This document shows positions 17,915 to 28,565 of a stretch of DNA of 64,000 nt, in pieces. Position 1 is the first letter of the stretch. Every line of letters begins with the position of its first letter. The stretch comes from Sulfurimonas denitrificans DSM 1251. Lineage in GTDB: Bacteria > Campylobacterota > Campylobacteria > Campylobacterales > Sulfurimonadaceae. Where the stretch lies: positions 1,984,001-2,048,000 of the forward strand of contig NC_007575.1 of assembly GCF_000012965.1 (NCBI RefSeq). The letters are read 5' to 3'. The notes beneath the pieces are model-generated. The model did not search any database, was not told the DNA's origin, and saw only the letters and a list, made by a program, of their open reading frames with translations. The translations under genes and the position numbers were made by a program.

Positions 17915-19129
17915 TTATACTTTTTTTTCATTCATAGTTATAAACGGAAGTGCAACCCATAAAAGGATAAACGCAACTGCGGCAACTAAACCGATAGTAC
18001 TAAACATACCCTCTGGAGGTAGTTTACCCATAGCTGTTAAAACTATCATATCAATAAGTAATAACCAGAACCAGATACTAAATGCTCCACGGCGACTTGC
18101 TGGAACAGCATTTGGACTTCTGTCTAACCATGGTAAAAGTACAAAAATAACTTGTGCAAAACCAAATGCTATAAGACCGATGTTTACAGAGAATGGACGT
18201 AAAATCTCATAAGACCATAAGAAATACCACTCTGGGTAGATATGTGCTGGAGTTTTAAGTCCATCAGCAGGGTCAAAGTTTACAGGGTCAAGCGCAAATC
18301 CATATTGAAAAAATACAAGATAAAAGAAGAAGATTAAGAAAAATCCAACAACCATCAAGTCTTTAGACATAAAGTCATTTGCAAAACGGATAACTTTTGA
18401 ACTAGCTTTGTCACCAGCTAAATATTTTTTAGCTTCAACATCAAAGTCAATCTCTTCACCATCTTGATTATTAACATGTGGAATACGTAAAGCTGCAAAG
18501 TGAAGCCCGATTAATCCCATGATAGCCAATGGTAAAAGAAGTACGTGAAGCATAAAGAAACGAGTTAAGAAAGCTTGTGCAGGAACATAATCCCCTCTAA
18601 TCCACTCAACTAAACCATCTAAATGTAATCCGCCAAGACTAAAGATATTTGTAATAACCATACCAGCCCAGTAGCTCATTTGTCCCCATGGAAGCATATA
18701 ACCGCTAAATGCTTCAGCAGAGAATGTAACAAAAAGAAGCATACCTGAAACCCAAATCATCTCACGGCCTTTTTTATAAGAACCATAATAGATACCAGTA
18801 AACATGTGAATATAGATAATCAAGAAAACAACTGAAGCAGCAACTCCATGAACATGTCTCCATAACCAACCAAAATCAACATCTCTCATAATCGTGTAGT
18901 TTACGCTGTAAAACGCATCTTTAACATCTGGCTGATAATACATCAACAAGAAAATTCCTGAAACTAAAAGTAGTGCGAACGTGATTGCAAGAACCATCCC
19001 CATCGCCCACAAGAAGTTAATATTTTTTGGAATCCAATACTCAGATGCCATAACTTTTTCAACTTTTTCAATTGCTAAACGTTGGTTTAACCAATCTTTA
19101 ACACTAGTTGCTTTTGTAAAATGTGCCAT
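17915..19129 (-). CDS. petB: Cytochrome b of the bc1-type complex
   Basis: A full-length cytochrome b (404 residues, eight or more transmembrane helices) that carries both b haems and the quinol sites. Haem-ligand histidines lie in helix B (RHVHG) and helix D (FFMLHVLLLP, GLHFAALR), and the Qo-site PEWY motif is present. A strong GGAGGAATT precedes the ATG. It lies 12 bases after petA and 10 before petC, forming one leftward operon. Confidence 0.95.
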   Translation of the reverse strand: MAHFTKATSVKDWLNQRLAIEKVEKVMASEYWIPKNINFLWAMGMVLAITFALLLVSGIFLLMYYQPDVKDAFYSVNYTIMRDVDFGWLWRHVHGVAASVVFLIIYIHMFTGIYYGSYKKGREMIWVSGMLLFVTFSAEAFSGYMLPWGQMSYWAGMVITNIFSLGGLHLDGLVEWIRGDYVPAQAFLTRFFMLHVLLLPLAIMGLIGLHFAALRIPHVNNQDGEEIDFDVEAKKYLAGDKASSKVIRFANDFMSKDLMVVGFFLIFFFYLVFFQYGFALDPVNFDPADGLKTPAHIYPEWYFLWSYEILRPFSVNIGLIAFGFAQVIFVLLPWLDRSPNAVPASRRGAFSIWFWLLLIDMIVLTAMGKLPPEGMFSTIGLVAAVAFILLWVALPFITMNEKKV

Positions 19130-19141
19130 AATTCCTCCCCC

Positions 19142-19666
19142 TTAAAGCGTTATGCCGCTATCTTTCATAGCTTTGTACTCTGGACCAACTTCACCAAGAA
19201 CAAGAGATGTACCTTCAATTTTAAATGGAGGAATATCAAATGCACGTGGTGGTGGAACTTTTGTAACTTCCCCTGCCCAGTTAAACATACCGCCGTGACA
19301 TGCACAAAGAAATGACTCCTCAGCTGGAATATATGCTGGAATACACCCCAAATGCGTACACAAACCGATAGCTATCATAAAGTGAGAATCGCCAACAACG
19401 ATATCTCTTGCTTTTTGACTCTCTGTCTGTTTTGCAATCATTGCCGCTGTTTTTTTCAAAACAAAAATCGGCTTCCCTCTCCACTTTTCTGTTATTAACT
19501 GACCCTCTGGATATATGCTCATATCTAGAGTTGTAAAACCCGCAGCTTTAACGCTTGGAAGCGGATCCCACGTTTTTTTCATTGCGACCAATGAAGCAAC
19601 TGCCCCTACACCTGCTACGGCGCCAAATGCTTTACCCATAAACCCTCTACGGCTACTGTTATGCAT
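19142..19666 (-). CDS. petA: Rieske iron-sulfur subunit of the bc1-type complex
   Basis: 174 residues. The N-terminus has a Tat-type signal (SRRGFMGK, then a hydrophobic stretch to about 29) that remains as membrane anchor. The 2Fe-2S boxes are C103-T-H105-L-G-C108 and C121-A-C123-H124-G-G; box 2 has Ala and Gly where CPCHGS is common, but all ligand positions are intact. First gene of petABC. Confidence 0.95.
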   Translation of the reverse strand: MHNSSRRGFMGKAFGAVAGVGAVASLVAMKKTWDPLPSVKAAGFTTLDMSIYPEGQLITEKWRGKPIFVLKKTAAMIAKQTESQKARDIVVGDSHFMIAIGLCTHLGCIPAYIPAEESFLCACHGGMFNWAGEVTKVPPPRAFDIPPFKIEGTSLVLGEVGPEYKAMKDSGITL

Positions 19667-19725
19667 ATTTGCTCTCTTTCTTATAAAATTTGAGGCTGAT
19701 TATATACTAAATTACTTTTAATTAA

Positions 19726-20592
19726 TTATAAATTTAAGCTTTCTTTTATAAATTTTACTATTTTTGGTGTAGATTGTTCCATTTCGAAATAGTTTATGTT
19801 ATCTATCGAACTTATAATTTCAATAAGGTCTTCTTTTTTATAATTTTTTACAATCGGAATATTTAAGCTCTCAAAAAGCTCTAAAAAATCTCTTGTATAA
19901 TCTTCTCTTTGAATATAAATAGCCTTTGCTCCAGATGCAACACTCTCTAAAATAGCTTGAGGAGAGGCGGAGATAAGAATTTTAGAGCTTTGAATCATCT
20001 CATCATAATCTTCAAATTCATAATGATTTTTAAACTTTTTTCTAAGCATCTCTTCATAATCTAAAAAATAGTAAAAACCAAGTTGCAAGGCGGGGTTTAA
20101 ATCTTCAATAAATGAGAAGTTTTTACCCAAATCTTTCTCATAATCATCATCTCCAAAAAAGTAACTAACTTCTGTTGTTTTAACTTTTTTCTCAAAATAT
20201 TTTTCATCAACTGCTAAGGCGGTGCATATCCCTTTACCACTCAGATACGGAGATATTAGAAGCTCATTTTCCATCTTTATCTCATCTTTTTTATCACTTA
20301 CTCGTATAAAAGTAGAAAAAAAATCTCTCATATCTTCAAGCATTATAGGATTTGCTTCTTCTGAGTCAAAGATAAGTTTATCGCCATGTTGTGCAATTTG
20401 AGGAATATTTCTCACAACATCAATACCAACGGCTTTATCTACTCCAAAATGTCTAGCTTCATTTGCTATCCTAAAGTCAGAGCAAAGAAGCGTAATATCT
20501 ATATCTCCCAAGGCTCTGATAATAGTGCAAGCTCGCCTAAATCTATCAAGCCCTGTGCGATGTCCTGTATGTACATAATAATATATTTTCAC
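19726..20592 (-). CDS. Conserved protein, possibly glycosyltransferase-like (GT-B)
   Basis: 288 residues without signal or membrane segment. The opening (MKIYYYVHTGHRTGLDRFRR) and the segment ASPQAILESVASGAKAIYI, a glycine/serine-rich nucleotide-site-like turn near residue 220, recall MurG/GT-B proteins that edit or transfer sugars, but key signature residues cannot be confirmed. It lies 21 bases downstream of mnmG in the same direction, so it may be co-transcribed. Function unassigned. Confidence 0.6.
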   Translation of the reverse strand: MKIYYYVHTGHRTGLDRFRRACTIIRALGDIDITLLCSDFRIANEARHFGVDKAVGIDVVRNIPQIAQHGDKLIFDSEEANPIMLEDMRDFFSTFIRVSDKKDEIKMENELLISPYLSGKGICTALAVDEKYFEKKVKTTEVSYFFGDDDYEKDLGKNFSFIEDLNPALQLGFYYFLDYEEMLRKKFKNHYEFEDYDEMIQSSKILISASPQAILESVASGAKAIYIQREDYTRDFLELFESLNIPIVKNYKKEDLIEIISSIDNINYFEMEQSTPKIVKFIKESLNL

Positions 20593-20613
20593 AAAGTGCC
20601 TTTGTCTATTTTT

Positions 20614-22494
20614 TTATTTATTTCTGTTTTTTATATCTATTTTTATATATATATGTAAAATCTCTATAGCAGCTGGGGTTATTCCGCTGATTTGTGAAGC
20701 TGCTTGTAGTGTTGGCGGGTTGAAAGATTCCAACTTTTCTACTATCTCTTTGCTTAATCCGCTAATGCTTCTAAAGGCAAAATTTTGAGGAATTTCTACT
20801 TTTAGATACTTTTTCATCTTCTGTATCTCTTCGCTCTGTTTTTGGACATAGCGGGCATATTTCCCCTCTACTAAAATTTCATCTAGTATATATGACTCAT
20901 ACATCTCAAACTCTGGAATTAGCTTTAACATTTTTGACACATCAAAACTTTTTCTTGCCACTATCTGTTCAGCCGAGATAGTATCTCTTACACCCTCTTC
21001 GCCAATAGAGTTCAAAAATGCTATAAACTCCTTATTTGGTGTAAAAATTGTCTCTCTTAAAATCCTCGCACCCTCTTGAATCTGTGCCTCTTTTGCTTTT
21101 ACTCTCTCATAATTCTCATCATCTATGAGCCCAAATGTATGTCCATAATGACTAAGCCTTGTATCTGCTGACTCTTCACGCAGAAGAAGTCTGTACTCTG
21201 CACGGGATGTAAACATTCTATATGGCTCTTTTGTCCCTTTTGTTACTAAATCATCTATCAAAACGCCTATATAAGCCTCATCACGGCGTAAAATAAAAGG
21301 CTCTTTGCCTTGGAGGCTAAGTGAAGCATTTATGCCAGCCATTAAACCTTGCGCAGCAGCTTCCTCATAACCTGTTGTACCGTTAATCTGCCCTGCTAGA
21401 TAAAGACCTTTTATCTTTTTTGTCTCTAGCGTGTGTTTCAACTCTCTTGGATCTACAAAATCGTACTCTATGGCGTACCCATAACGGACTATTTTTGCAT
21501 TTTCCATCCCTTTTACAGAGTTAATCATCAGCTGTTGAACATCTGGTGGAAGTGAAGTGCTCATACCATTTATGTAGCATTCTGTATTTTCAAGAGTTTG
21601 AGGTTCTATAAAGAGATGATGTCTCTCTTTGTCTCTAAAGCGGTTTATTTTATCTTCTATGCTTGGGCAGTAGCGTGGTCCACGTCCCTCAATTTGACCT
21701 GTAAACATTGGTGCTCTGTAGAAGTTGCTCTCTATAATGTCATGTGTATTTTGATTTGTATAGGTGATGTAGCAAGGAATCTGCTTTTTGGTTTTTCTAA
21801 ACTCTTCACGATTTGTTCTAAAACTAAATGGATTTGGAAGCTCATCACCGCCTTGCTCTTCCATTACAGAAAAGTCTATAGTTGAAGCATCAACTCTAGC
21901 ACATGTACCTGTTTTTAATCTTCCCATCTCTAAACCACAAGATTTTAGTGAGGCGCTTAGAGCATCGCTGCTCTGTTCACCATATCGCCCGCCAATTTGT
22001 TTTATCTCGCCTACATGTATAACGCCTCTTAAAAATGTACCACTTGTAACTATCACTCTCTTGGCGCTGTACTCATTTAAAAGATTTGTTTTAACACCTT
22101 TTACTTCACCATCTTCGATAATAAGTGATTCTGCCATCTCTTGAACTAGCTCTAGGTTTGGAGTGTTTAAAATCTTATTTCTAGCGATTACTCGGTATCT
22201 ATCCATATCAATTTGGGCACGACTTCCACGAACTGCTGGACCTTTTGTCTGGTTTAGTATGCGAAACTGTATCCCTGCTTCATCTGTTATTAAAGCCATC
22301 TCTCCGCCTAGAGCATCTATCTCTCGTACTAAATGACCTTTTGCTAAACCTCCGATTGCTGGGTTACAGCTTGTAGCTCCAACATTTTCAGCGAGCATTG
22401 AGATAAGCAGAGTTTTATTTCCCATTCTAGCAGATGCCAAAGAAGCCTCAACCCCCGCATGACCGCCACCGATAATAATTACATCATAATTCAT
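20614..22494 (-). CDS. mnmG: tRNA uridine 5-carboxymethylaminomethyl modification protein
   Basis: MnmG (GidA) with MnmE adds the carboxymethylaminomethyl group to U34 of tRNAs. It has the N-terminal FAD-binding GGGHAG (8-13) and the family stretches [23 protein letters not shown] and [16 protein letters not shown] (each read in parts). 626 residues is full length. An MnmD-like methyltransferase for the next step lies at 34.7-35.5 kb. Confidence 0.97.
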
Positions 22495-22673
22495 ATAAGT
22501 TCCATATTTTTGTATATAACAATTTTTAAAATTATAGCTAGAAGTTTTTAAAATTTCTCAGCGTTACATGTAGTAGCTAAAGATAATTCTAACAGGTTTT
22601 GTTAAAATGAGTAATTCGGAATTAATATAGATTTGATTACAATTTCAAAAAGATTATATGTGGGGTTAGAAGT

Positions 22674-23777
22674 ATGAATACTATTACTGTTCTTGCTGTT
22701 GATGATGAGCCATTTAACTTAGATTTAATAGAATTAGCGTTTATGGATACAGAAAATATGAACCTAATCAAGGCTATAAACGGGCAAGATGCTTTAGACA
22801 AACTTCAACATATAAATGCAAATGTTATACTCCTTGACCTTAGAATGCCTGTGATGGATGGCTTTGCAATGCTAGAAAAAATAAAAAAAGACCCCATCTA
22901 CTCAAAAATTCCAGTAATTATTGTGACTGCAAATTCTGAAGAGAAAAACAGAGCCTTAGCGCTTGGCGCAAATGATTTTTTAGCAAAACCAGTCGATACA
23001 GTAGAGTTAAAACTGCGTACATTAAACTATACAAAACTACATAAAAGCCAAGTAGCACTTGAAGAGCTAAACAAAAACCTAGATAAATTAGTTATTCAGA
23101 GAACAGCCCAACTGCATGTAGCACTCAAACTTGCTCAAGAGACGGAGTATGAAGTATCTCTAAGGCTTGGTATGGCTAGTGAGTATAGAGATTTAGAAAC
23201 AGGTATGCACATCAAGCGAATCAGCCACTACTCTGCACTGTTAGGAAAACTCTCTGGCATGGACGAGGAGCAGGAGAGACTACTTCTATACTCTTCTCCA
23301 CTGCATGATATTGGTAAAATAGGGATTCCTGATGCAATTTTACTAAAGCATGGAAAGCTCGATGACAAAGAGTTTAAGCTAATGAAAGAGCATACTACTA
23401 TCGGCGGATTAATGCTTAAAGATGGAGAGAGATACCCTATTATAAAAGCTGGGCAAATTATTGCACAACAGCATCATGAAAAATATGATGGTTCTGGTTA
23501 TCCATTAGGTCTTAAGGGTGAGGAGATACATATATACGCAAGAATAGTATCAATTGTTGATGTATTTGATGCTTTATCATCAAAAAGAATTTATAAAGAT
23601 GCTTTCCCACTAGAGAAGACCATAGAGATTATGAAAGATGGAGCTCGAACCCATTTTGACCCAATATTGCTAAATCTTTTTATTGATAACTTAGATAAAT
23701 TTTTAGAGATAAGAGATAGTTTTACAGATGTCGATGAAACACCACATTTAATCAACCTAATAGAGGAGTATAGATGA
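22674..23777 (+). CDS. Response regulator with HD-GYP cyclic-di-GMP phosphodiesterase domain
   Basis: N-terminal receiver (acidic D10/D11, phospho-acceptor D55 in LLDLRMPVMDG, T85, K105), a coiled linker (about 120-155), then an HD-GYP domain with HD at 211-212, HHEKYDGSGYP (267-277) and the downstream VDVFDAL. HD-GYP enzymes hydrolyse cyclic di-GMP, so phosphorylation likely sets its level. First gene of a five-gene signalling operon; its stop overlaps the next start (ATGA). A likely partner kinase is encoded two genes downstream. Confidence 0.92.
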   Translation: MNTITVLAVDDEPFNLDLIELAFMDTENMNLIKAINGQDALDKLQHINANVILLDLRMPVMDGFAMLEKIKKDPIYSKIPVIIVTANSEEKNRALALGANDFLAKPVDTVELKLRTLNYTKLHKSQVALEELNKNLDKLVIQRTAQLHVALKLAQETEYEVSLRLGMASEYRDLETGMHIKRISHYSALLGKLSGMDEEQERLLLYSSPLHDIGKIGIPDAILLKHGKLDDKEFKLMKEHTTIGGLMLKDGERYPIIKAGQIIAQQHHEKYDGSGYPLGLKGEEIHIYARIVSIVDVFDALSSKRIYKDAFPLEKTIEIMKDGARTHFDPILLNLFIDNLDKFLEIRDSFTDVDETPHLINLIEEYR

Positions 23778-24139
23778 AATTTTTACTAGTTGAAGATGAA
23801 GAGTTTAACCTCATCGTACTTGAAGAGATGATAAAGATATCATATCCAGATGCAAAAATCGTACTTACCAACAATGGTCAAGAAGCCTATGAAATGCTAC
23901 AAACAAACTCTTTTGATTTAATCTTAAGTGATATAAATATGCCGATTATGGATGGATATGCTCTTATAAAGAAGATAAAAAATGAACTTCTACTCACTAC
24001 TCCCACAGTAGCTGTAACTGCTTTTGCTATTCAAGGCGATAAAGAAAAGCTCTTGATGTCAGGATTTGATTATTACATATCAAAACCAATTGATATGGCG
24101 GAATTGCATAAAGTCCTAAAAGTTTCTCTCTTAGATTAA
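23774..24139 (+). CDS. Single-domain response regulator (CheY-like)
   Basis: 121 residues made only of a receiver domain: acidic E7/D8, phospho-acceptor D53 in LSDINMPIMDG, T82 and K104. With no output domain it works by protein-protein contact or as a phosphate shuttle between the two kinases of this operon. Starts within the stop of the HD-GYP gene and ends 3 bases before the NIT-PAS kinase. Confidence 0.9.
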   Translation: MKFLLVEDEEFNLIVLEEMIKISYPDAKIVLTNNGQEAYEMLQTNSFDLILSDINMPIMDGYALIKKIKNELLLTTPTVAVTAFAIQGDKEKLLMSGFDYYISKPIDMAELHKVLKVSLLD

Positions 24140-24142
24140 GCT

Positions 24143-26236
24143 ATGAATTTTTTAAACATCAGATACAAACTTCTATTTTTATCTATCATCCCCACGCTCT
24201 TAACTCTGTTGCTATTTTTTATGATTCTATCACAGAGTCTAAGTGAAAAAAATAATTTTGAACTTACAAAAGGATATATCCTAGAATCAATAGCAATTTC
24301 AAAAATTGTTCATGCTATGCAGACAGAAAGAGGACTAAGCAGTGGTTTTTTAGCAAAAAATGAACTAGATAAACAAGATACAAACCTCCTCTTAGCGAGA
24401 GATGCTCTAAACAAAGCACTAGATAATGCTAAATATATCTACAAGAAGAAGCAACTAAAAGATAAAACTATATTAAATCTACTAAACGAGATAGATGTCA
24501 CAAGAAAAAATATGGATTTGAAAACTAAGTCCATAGCTTATATAAAAGATTATTACTCTCAAAAAATAGAGCTGCTTTTAAGTTATGTTGCTACTATACC
24601 AACCTTTATGAACGATAAAGAAAGCAGAAATTTTGTACAAGCATTAGTTTATTTATCTAGTGCAAAAGAGTCTCTTGGGATTATCCGAGCTACTCTAAAT
24701 AAAGTTTTTATAGAAAATAAGATTTTGATTGATGATTATTCAACTATTAAAGGCTCTTTAAAAAACTACAATCACAATATTGATGCGTTTAAGAGCACTA
24801 TTACCGAGGACTTTTTAAAAGAGTTTGAAGAAATTTTTAAAGGCAAGAACATAGATAATACATTTGCGATAATTGATGATAGTCTTGCAAATTCAAAAAA
24901 CAATATAGATTTTGCAACAAATCCTGACTATTGGTTTGAACAAGCTTCTCAGACTATAAATCTTTTAAATAGTGTTGAAAATGCTCTATTTCATGAAATA
25001 GGGAATATTATAGATGAAAAATTAAACTCTATTTTTTATAAATTAGCTCTAATTGTTATACTCTCAACTATTGGGATTATTGCGCTCATAAGCATAACTT
25101 TTAGTTTTGTAAAAAATATTTTAACTTCTACAAACAAATTAAATGAGGAGTTCTCAAACTCAAAATCTCTGCTTGAGCAATACAAATCAAGTGTAGATAG
25201 AAGTTTCATAGTCTCAAAAACAGACAAAAAAGGGGTAATCACCTACGCAAACGATGAGTTTTGCAAAATTTCTGGATACTCAAGAGATGAGCTAATTGGA
25301 AAATCTCACAATATAATAAGACATCCTGATACAGAAATGGCGATTTTTAAAGAGTTGTGGCACACCATAAGAGATAAAAAAGAGCCATGGTTTGGTGAAA
25401 TCAAAAATCTAAAAAAAGATAAATCATCATATTGGACAAAAGCAGTCATAAATCCAATACTCGACTCAAATCAAAATATAATTGAGTATATTGGGATAAG
25501 AACAGATATAACCGAACTTGAAAATGCAATGATAGCAGCCCTTAGTGCAGAAAAAGCAAAGAGTACTTTCTTGGCCACAATGAGCCATGAACTTAGAACT
25601 CCATTAAATGCTGTTATCGGTTTCTCTCAAATTTTAATGGCTAAAGATGATATGCCTAAAGAGAAGATAAGAACTTTTGTAGAAAAAATCAATATCTCAG
25701 GCAAACATCTGCTCAATCTAGTAAACAATATCCTAGACTTCTCAAAGATAGAATCAGGCAGAATGAATCTTAACAAAAGAGAGATTTTGTTGGAAAATTT
25801 TATTAATGAGACTATTTTGCTAGTAGAAAATGAAGCTCTAAAAAAAGATATTGAAATCATAAAAAAAGGCTTTTTTGAGATTAGTTTGAGTGCTGATGAG
25901 CAACTTCTAAAGCAGGTTATTTTAAATATTTTATCAAATGCCATCAAATTTTCAAATCAAAATTCTGCCATTAATATCTCATATAAAAATGATGAAGAGA
26001 ACCATATCATCTCAATTTGCGATGAAGGAGTAGGATTATCACAAGAGCAGCTTGAAAAATTATTTAAGCCTTTCTCTCAGGTACAAGAGCATCAAAACAC
26101 TGCCCTTAAAGGCACTGGACTAGGACTTGTTATATCTCAAAAAATAGTAGAGCTTCATAATGGAAACATAGAAGTCAAGACTCAATCAGGAAAAGGTAGC
26201 TGTTTTTACATAAGCATACCAATCATAAAGGCATAA
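24143..26236 (+). CDS. NIT-PAS sensor histidine kinase
   Basis: 697 residues: TM1 (10-32), a periplasmic all-helical NIT-type sensor (about 40-290; the MQTERGLSSGFLA segment is typical of nitrate/nitrite sensing domains), TM2 (about 298-322), PAS (about 355-455), HisKA with phospho-acceptor H482 in MSHELRTPLN, and HATPase_c (about 585-697) with NAIKFS, DEGVGLS and GTGLGLVIS. No receiver is attached; the neighbouring receivers are its likely targets. The NIT-TM-PAS half is closely related to that of the GGDEF-EAL protein at 39.0-41.6 kb. Ligand (nitrate or nitrite) is an inference from the domain family. Confidence 0.9.
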   Translation: MNFLNIRYKLLFLSIIPTLLTLLLFFMILSQSLSEKNNFELTKGYILESIAISKIVHAMQTERGLSSGFLAKNELDKQDTNLLLARDALNKALDNAKYIYKKKQLKDKTILNLLNEIDVTRKNMDLKTKSIAYIKDYYSQKIELLLSYVATIPTFMNDKESRNFVQALVYLSSAKESLGIIRATLNKVFIENKILIDDYSTIKGSLKNYNHNIDAFKSTITEDFLKEFEEIFKGKNIDNTFAIIDDSLANSKNNIDFATNPDYWFEQASQTINLLNSVENALFHEIGNIIDEKLNSIFYKLALIVILSTIGIIALISITFSFVKNILTSTNKLNEEFSNSKSLLEQYKSSVDRSFIVSKTDKKGVITYANDEFCKISGYSRDELIGKSHNIIRHPDTEMAIFKELWHTIRDKKEPWFGEIKNLKKDKSSYWTKAVINPILDSNQNIIEYIGIRTDITELENAMIAALSAEKAKSTFLATMSHELRTPLNAVIGFSQILMAKDDMPKEKIRTFVEKINISGKHLLNLVNNILDFSKIESGRMNLNKREILLENFINETILLVENEALKKDIEIIKKGFFEISLSADEQLLKQVILNILSNAIKFSNQNSAINISYKNDEENHIISICDEGVGLSQEQLEKLFKPFSQVQEHQNTALKGTGLGLVISQKIVELHNGNIEVKTQSGKGSCFYISIPIIKA

Positions 26237-26237
26237 A

Positions 26238-28565
26238 ATGGGCAACTCTTTAGAATTAATCATAAAAAATTTCAACATAACAGAACAGGTGCTATCAGAT
26301 AGAAAAAATATCGGTCTTTATATAGAGTCTCTATCCTCTTTGATTGTGGATAAATTTTATGACTATCTTTTATCAAATGCAGATTTCGCGAAACTTATTG
26401 ACCCTAAAGATATTCCAATGTTAAAAAGAGTAAGGGCGCAGTTTATTGTTTCGCTGTTTAATGATGATTTTGATGATCTTCTTTTTAATAAGATTAAACA
26501 GGTTTATAAGGACTCTCCAGTTAGACCCAACACATACCTAATAGCTTCATCTTTTGAGATTATTATGCAGTCTATTATAGATATAGCCTCTGTCAATCAT
26601 CAACTTCAAAGAGGTTTAAAAACTATATATAAATTTTTACATATTGCTGAATTTATCATGCAAAAAGAGTTTCTAGATGATAGCGCTCAAAAAACAACTA
26701 CTTCAAAAAACAGCCTTATAAATGCGCTTGAGTCTCTTTATGAAATGTTATCTATCCATAAAAGCAAACACGAACTTCTACTTGAGTGCTATGAAAAAAA
26801 TATCATAGATACAAGCAACATCATAGAGCTTCCATCAAATGATGTTCTCTTGTGCAGATTTCATGAGACTACTTCTGCTATAAAGAATTTGGTTTTAGAT
26901 ATGGATTACTTTGGTGTAGATATCTCCATAATTGATGAATTGCATCGCAAATACCACCAAAATGTAAGTGATTTGTATAGCGCAATAGATAAAAATTTGC
27001 CAAAAAATGAGCAACAAGCTTATCTAAACAATACAGCCCAAACATCTCAAGAACTTTTTGAGCAGATAAATAAGCCCTTTGAAAAAGTATCATCACTTAC
27101 CTTTTTAGTCGTCAATGGCGGTATGCGCTTTATACAGCAGTATGGCTATATTTTAAATGAAACAAAATTTATCCCTTTTGATAAAGCCCAAGAGATGTGC
27201 GATTTCATCAAAAACATACTAAAAGAGTCTTTGCAAGAGTCGCTTTTATGGGCAATTGACTCATATAGTGTAACTACTAAAGAAGATGAAAGAAGCAGTG
27301 ATATTTCTGAGAGAATAGTCTTTAATAATGCGACAATCTTTATAACTCTAAATATTAAAAAAATCCCATATAGCTCATTTATCTTTGATATTTTACATAT
27401 TTTTTTAGAGATTTTAAAAATTACACTCATCAACCGAGAAAAAGAGCATAAGCTAACAATTTTTGCAGATAAAGCGGAGTCAGCCAATCGCTCTAAAGAT
27501 ATGTTTTTGGCAAATATGTCACATGAGTTAAGAACTCCGCTAAATGCGATAATAGGCTTTTCACAAATTTTGCAAACAAGAGAAGAGATACCGCAAAATA
27601 TGCGCTCTTACATAGAAAAAATATCCATAGCTGGAAATAATTTGCTAAACCTTGTAAATACTATTTTAGATTTTGCAAAACTTGAAGCTGGAAAAATATC
27701 TTATCATCCAAGGATGACGCTTCTCTCAGATATAGCAAAAGAGATTTCAATCATTATTTCGCCTCTTGCTGAAGCCAAAAATATCACTTTAACAATGCCA
27801 GCAGATATATCGTTGGCTCTTTTTATAGACGCACAACTTATGAAGCAATCCCTCATAAACATACTCTCAAATGCAATCAAATTTACTCCAAATGACGGAG
27901 AGGTTATATTTTCTATTACGTTTGACAAACAAAGAAATCAGTATGTTTTATCAATCTGCGATAACGGTGTAGGTATGGATAAAGAGTCCATTTCTCAGCT
28001 TTTTACACCATTTACGCAGATAGACAATCACCTTCAAACCGCTTCAAAGGGCACAGGATTAGGGCTTGTGATAACCAAAAAAATAGTAGAAGATTTGCAT
28101 GGCGGTAAAATCTGGGTAGAGAGTAGTGTTGGCGAGGGAAGCTGTTTTTATATCGCTGTTCCTATACAAACTGAATTAACAAAAATAGAAATTTTTGCTT
28201 CAAAAAACAGCGATAACGAAAAGCTCCTTATCGTTGAAGATAGTGAGGAGTATGTAAAAATTTTAGTAGAGAAACTTCTCCCGTACTACAACATTACAGT
28301 TACTAACTCCATAAACAAAGCAAAAGAGCTTTTAGAAAAAAATGAGTATGACAAGATGATACTCGACTTTTTTCTAATAGATGGCATCTGTTCAGAGGTT
28401 CTATTTTTTATGGAAAACAAAGAGATACAAACGCCAGTTTATGTAATTTCAGCAGAAGATGATTTTAAAATAGTAGAGCATCTTAGAGAGTCTAGCAATA
28501 TCATGGGTGTCTTTAACAAAAGAGATACTGTTCTTATCTGCGACACGATTAAAGGGGAGAGTTAG
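26238..28565 (+). CDS. Hybrid histidine kinase with globin-like N-terminal domain
   Basis: 775 residues, no membrane helix, so cytoplasmic. Residues 1-160 follow the helix pattern of globin-coupled sensors, but Y90 (KQVYKDSP) falls where the haem-ligating proximal histidine is expected. A second helical region (about 210-400) is unassigned. Then HisKA with H429 (MSHELRTPLN), HATPase_c with GTGLGLVIT, and a C-terminal receiver with phospho-acceptor D710 (ILDFFLIDG). It begins 1 base after the preceding gene, and its stop overlaps the HDOD start. A phosphorelay with the other receivers is likely. Confidence 0.87.
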   Translation: MGNSLELIIKNFNITEQVLSDRKNIGLYIESLSSLIVDKFYDYLLSNADFAKLIDPKDIPMLKRVRAQFIVSLFNDDFDDLLFNKIKQVYKDSPVRPNTYLIASSFEIIMQSIIDIASVNHQLQRGLKTIYKFLHIAEFIMQKEFLDDSAQKTTTSKNSLINALESLYEMLSIHKSKHELLLECYEKNIIDTSNIIELPSNDVLLCRFHETTSAIKNLVLDMDYFGVDISIIDELHRKYHQNVSDLYSAIDKNLPKNEQQAYLNNTAQTSQELFEQINKPFEKVSSLTFLVVNGGMRFIQQYGYILNETKFIPFDKAQEMCDFIKNILKESLQESLLWAIDSYSVTTKEDERSSDISERIVFNNATIFITLNIKKIPYSSFIFDILHIFLEILKITLINREKEHKLTIFADKAESANRSKDMFLANMSHELRTPLNAIIGFSQILQTREEIPQNMRSYIEKISIAGNNLLNLVNTILDFAKLEAGKISYHPRMTLLSDIAKEISIIISPLAEAKNITLTMPADISLALFIDAQLMKQSLINILSNAIKFTPNDGEVIFSITFDKQRNQYVLSICDNGVGMDKESISQLFTPFTQIDNHLQTASKGTGLGLVITKKIVEDLHGGKIWVESSVGEGSCFYIAVPIQTELTKIEIFASKNSDNEKLLIVEDSEEYVKILVEKLLPYYNITVTNSINKAKELLEKNEYDKMILDFFLIDGICSEVLFFMENKEIQTPVYVISAEDDFKIVEHLRESSNIMGVFNKRDTVLICDTIKGES

